The position numbers and the translations under genes were made by a program. Shown one piece after another: positions 62,142-64,000 of a DNA stretch of 64,000 bases. Location: NCBI GenBank assembly GCA_040754075.1, contig JBFMDH010000016.1, positions 62,001 through 126,000 of the forward strand, given 5' to 3'. Origin of the DNA: Acidobacteriota bacterium. GTDB taxonomy: Bacteria; Acidobacteriota; Blastocatellia; UBA7656. Numbering within the stretch: position 1 is the first letter of the stretch; every line of letters starts with the position of its first letter. The notes under the pieces are model-generated. The model searched no databases. It saw only the letters and a program-made list of their open reading frames with translations, and was not told the DNA's origin.

Positions 62142-63104
62142 TTACCAGAAATCATTGCCGCCGATGCGAACTTCGTTGATCCCTAAAATGCGCGAACCAT
62201 GACGATTCGAGCGAAATTCGATATAGGGTTTGCGTTTGATTGGCGTGGTCACCATTCGCGTGAGCGCATCTTTGGCAGCTTCCCAACGCTTGAAATTGCG
62301 TTCCTGATCTTTGGGATTTTGTGTCGCGAAGTTTTGATAATCGCCGTGGCCTTTTTCATAGCCGAGATATTGACCGGAAGCTTTGACAATGTCGGACAGG
62401 GTAATCTGGTCGCGGGTTCTGGCGGTTGCGCCAAGATAGGATTCGGCAGTGACCTTTTCGGAATACGCCTGGTTCATTTTTTTCTGCGCCGCGCCGAGAT
62501 TTTCTGTCGCCCGGTCATAAGCCGCTTTAGCCGCGCTTACTGCGGATTGATATTTTTCCGCGCCCATCTCTTTCTGATATTTGCTTGGTTGTTTGGTTAA
62601 ATCTTCATAAGTTTTGGTTGCTTCATCGCGCGTCGCGCGGGCATTTTCCAGAAGTCTTTGCGACAGCAAATCGCGATAATTTTTGCGGGCTTTTTCAATC
62701 AAGCTTTTGCGGTTGAGAATGGTTGACGCGACGGCTTCGGCTTCTTCCGTAAGCCCCGGGGCGATTTCCGCAGATTGCTCACCAAACACCGTAAACAGAG
62801 CGTCGTTTAATTCATTAACGCTATATTCAGCCAACGGATTGGTGAACAAAATCAAGGTTTTCGGCAAATCGGAGGCATATTGCAGGTCGCCTGCGACAAA
62901 GCCTTGACGACCGGCAGGCGAATTTGGCGCAATCGGTTTTTTGACATCCGGGGTCGCGCCGAGCGGTTGCGGGCTGCGGGTTCTGCCAGGTCCGCCGCCC
63001 CCTTGCGGCGCATTCGGATGGGTTTCGTTGCCGCTCCAGCCGGAATATTCGTCGCTTTGTGAGCCAAGTCCTGCATCGGGTTTATCGGAATCGTTTGCTG
63101 CCAT
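62142..63104 (-). CDS. SleB-like hydrolase-type protein interrupted by a coiled coil
   Basis: The 320-residue protein has a disordered Gly/Pro-rich N-terminus (1-70) with no signal peptide. The first piece of a SleB/cell-wall-hydrolase-2-like domain follows: 'EEAEAVASTILNRKS', where the first Glu is the usual catalytic position. An alanine/glutamine-rich coiled coil of about 95 residues (135-230) comes next, and then the rest of the domain ('ITLSDIVKASGQYLGYEKG', 'WEAAKDALTRMV', 'EFRSNRHG'). The canonical G-G-N-x-F-Y end is altered (G-G-N-D-F-W). An AAAGGA site precedes the ATG. Function is inferred only. Confidence 0.65.
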   Translation of the reverse strand: MAANDSDKPDAGLGSQSDEYSGWSGNETHPNAPQGGGGPGRTRSPQPLGATPDVKKPIAPNSPAGRQGFVAGDLQYASDLPKTLILFTNPLAEYSVNELNDALFTVFGEQSAEIAPGLTEEAEAVASTILNRKSLIEKARKNYRDLLSQRLLENARATRDEATKTYEDLTKQPSKYQKEMGAEKYQSAVSAAKAAYDRATENLGAAQKKMNQAYSEKVTAESYLGATARTRDQITLSDIVKASGQYLGYEKGHGDYQNFATQNPKDQERNFKRWEAAKDALTRMVTTPIKRKPYIEFRSNRHGSRILGINEVRIGGNDFW

Positions 63105-63124
63105 TTTTGCATCCTTTCAAATCG

Positions 63125-63814
63125 CTAATGCGAAAGTTTGACGGCTTCTTCGATTAAGCTGTCAGCTTCTCTATCACCGATGAACCGGTGAATCAAATGG
63201 TGCGTGAGATAAATCAGCGGGGTGAGGCTAACGGCAATCAGCAGTTTATATGAATAATTGGTGAAGGCGAGTCCGAGAAAATCTCTAGTCTTTAATTTGC
63301 CCGGCAACCAGAAAGCAATTGCCAGGATGACAAACGTATCAACAAACTGAGAGAAAATCGTTGAGCCGGTTGACCTCAGCCACAGATGCCTGCCGCCGGT
63401 TTGGTCGCGAAAGCGCCAGAATACGAAAACATCCAAAAGCTGACTGATGATGAATGCAATGATGCTGCCGACGATAATCCACAGCGATTGTCCAAGCACT
63501 TGATTGAACGCTTCATCGCTTACCGGCGAAACCGGCGCTGCCGGAATGTTGATTGCAATAAAAATGAGGGCAAAGGCAAACAAAATGAGTCCGACCGTTA
63601 TAAAGGTTAAATGCCTGACGCCATCGCGCCCGAAATATTCATTGATTAAATCGGTGGTTAAAAAAACGACAGGCCAGGGAACGACGCCCATGCTCATCAC
63701 ATAGGTCCCGACTTGAATCAATTTGCCGCCGAGGATTTCCGCCAGCAAAGCATTGGTTACGAAAAAGCCCGCGAGAAGCAGGTATACCAGGTCTTTCCGA
63801 TTATTGAAGCTCAA
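63125..63814 (-). CDS. yhhQ: Queuosine precursor transporter (YhhQ/VUT family)
   Basis: The 229-residue protein has six to seven membrane helices and the family motifs 'AEILGGKLIQVG', 'FLTTDLINEYFGRDGVRH' and 'QLLDVFVFWRFRDQTGGRHLWLRSTGST' (quoted as QLLDVFVFWRFRDQTGG). These import queuine precursors (preQ0/preQ1) for tRNA modification. The start is TTG with AAAGGA about nine bases upstream. No preQ1 riboswitch could be recognised in 63815-63960. Confidence 0.9.
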   Translation of the reverse strand: MSFNNRKDLVYLLLAGFFVTNALLAEILGGKLIQVGTYVMSMGVVPWPVVFLTTDLINEYFGRDGVRHLTFITVGLILFAFALIFIAINIPAAPVSPVSDEAFNQVLGQSLWIIVGSIIAFIISQLLDVFVFWRFRDQTGGRHLWLRSTGSTIFSQFVDTFVILAIAFWLPGKLKTRDFLGLAFTNYSYKLLIAVSLTPLIYLTHHLIHRFIGDREADSLIEEAVKLSH

Positions 63815-63963
63815 CCACTCATCCTTTCACTCAGTAACGTTCTGTTAAACATATAAAAGAAATCAGCCGTGATGAGCAAGCATCTGAGGGGTTGAGCCGT
63901 AAGTTAAATTGTAAAAAACCGGTTTTGCTTCACAGGTGGCAAACAAAATATTTGCTTCACGCC

Positions 63964-64000
63964 TTATTTGTTCGCCGCGCTTTTGGCAATTTCAGCCGCA
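63964..64000 (-). CDS. C-terminal end of an unidentified gene
   Basis: On the minus strand the frame entering from the window edge reads A-A-E-I-A-K-S-A-A-N-K and stops at TAA (63964-63966). It is too short to identify; the position after a 150-base gap suggests a real gene end. Confidence 0.35.
   Translation of the reverse strand, partial: AAEIAKSAANK

Noticed and set aside
1-64000. tRNA, rRNA, CRISPR arrays, phage genes
   Set aside because: I scanned gaps for tRNA T-loop motifs, spaced direct repeats of 25-40 bases and phage structural genes and found none that hold up; short repeats present are palindromes or heptamers instead.

Overview
The window is bacterial chromosome with moderate G+C. 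No rRNA, tRNA, CRISPR array or prophage is visible. The gene set suggests an aerobic heterotroph, most likely Acidobacteriota (Blastocatellia-like). That is an inference from several features: secreted families I associate with that phylum (the short 'VPF-F-VG---LPAGEYT' protein at 38290, the DUF6600/FecR-like protein at 24667, a pilin-tail protein at 2989), paired Tat-exported Gfo/Idh proteins, an oxygen-dependent tryptophan to kynurenine route, a lone BchD-like protein, and many palindromic intergenic repeats. No marker gene confirms the phylum.

Layout. 1-8.8 kb: end of a glycosyltransferase, a membrane metallophosphoesterase, a GalT/HIT-like protein, nadB, a metal-binding-domain/phosphatase fusion, a DUF2268 protease and an ankyrin lipoprotein. 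8.9-16 kb: acetate kinase, a GT39-like membrane glycosyltransferase, an internally deleted IS5-family element with perfect 18-bp ends, a DUF885 protein and proC. 16-24.6 kb: two Tat-signal Gfo/Idh oxidoreductases, apbE with a conserved lipoprotein, cysK, a VOC protein and the BchD-like AAA/VWA protein. 24.6-36 kb: DUF6600 protein, a tryptophan cluster (kynA, an unknown gene, kynU-like), an Old Yellow Enzyme fused to an FnIII-like domain, a decayed toxin-antitoxin pair, a signal peptidase I homologue without the usual serine, a crotonase, and a Rid protein. 36-43.4 kb: DMT exporter, pyroglutamyl peptidase, small secreted proteins, a PQQ dehydrogenase with haem c, serA. 43.8-50.9 kb: an accessory block with a 1.3-kDa-residue-class Rhs protein (about 1,300 residues) ending in a cysteine-rich tip, a 0.44-kb duplicated Rhs fragment and four small membrane proteins, two of them paralogues. 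51.3-57.3 kb: a signalling block with HD-GYP phosphodiesterase, STAS protein, ATPase/RsbW-like kinase fusion and PocR-GAF-GGDEF cyclase. 58-64 kb: PLP desulfhydrase, serine hydrolase, L,D-transpeptidase with DUF4180, an outer-membrane-protein remnant, a SleB-like protein with an inserted coiled coil and a queuosine-precursor transporter.

How the parts work together. The clearest modules are kynA-orf-kynU (no formamidase recognised), the c-di-GMP/partner-switch block, and the Rhs block with candidate immunity genes. The other theme is dispersed repeats: heptamer tandem hairpins, polypurine repeats and long palindromes sit between genes and repeatedly overlap or touch stop codons. Several proteins keep their fold but lack canonical catalytic residues (signal peptidase, one Gfo/Idh, metallophosphoesterase, crotonase, Rid). 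All family calls are by eye from translated sequence; no database search was run.
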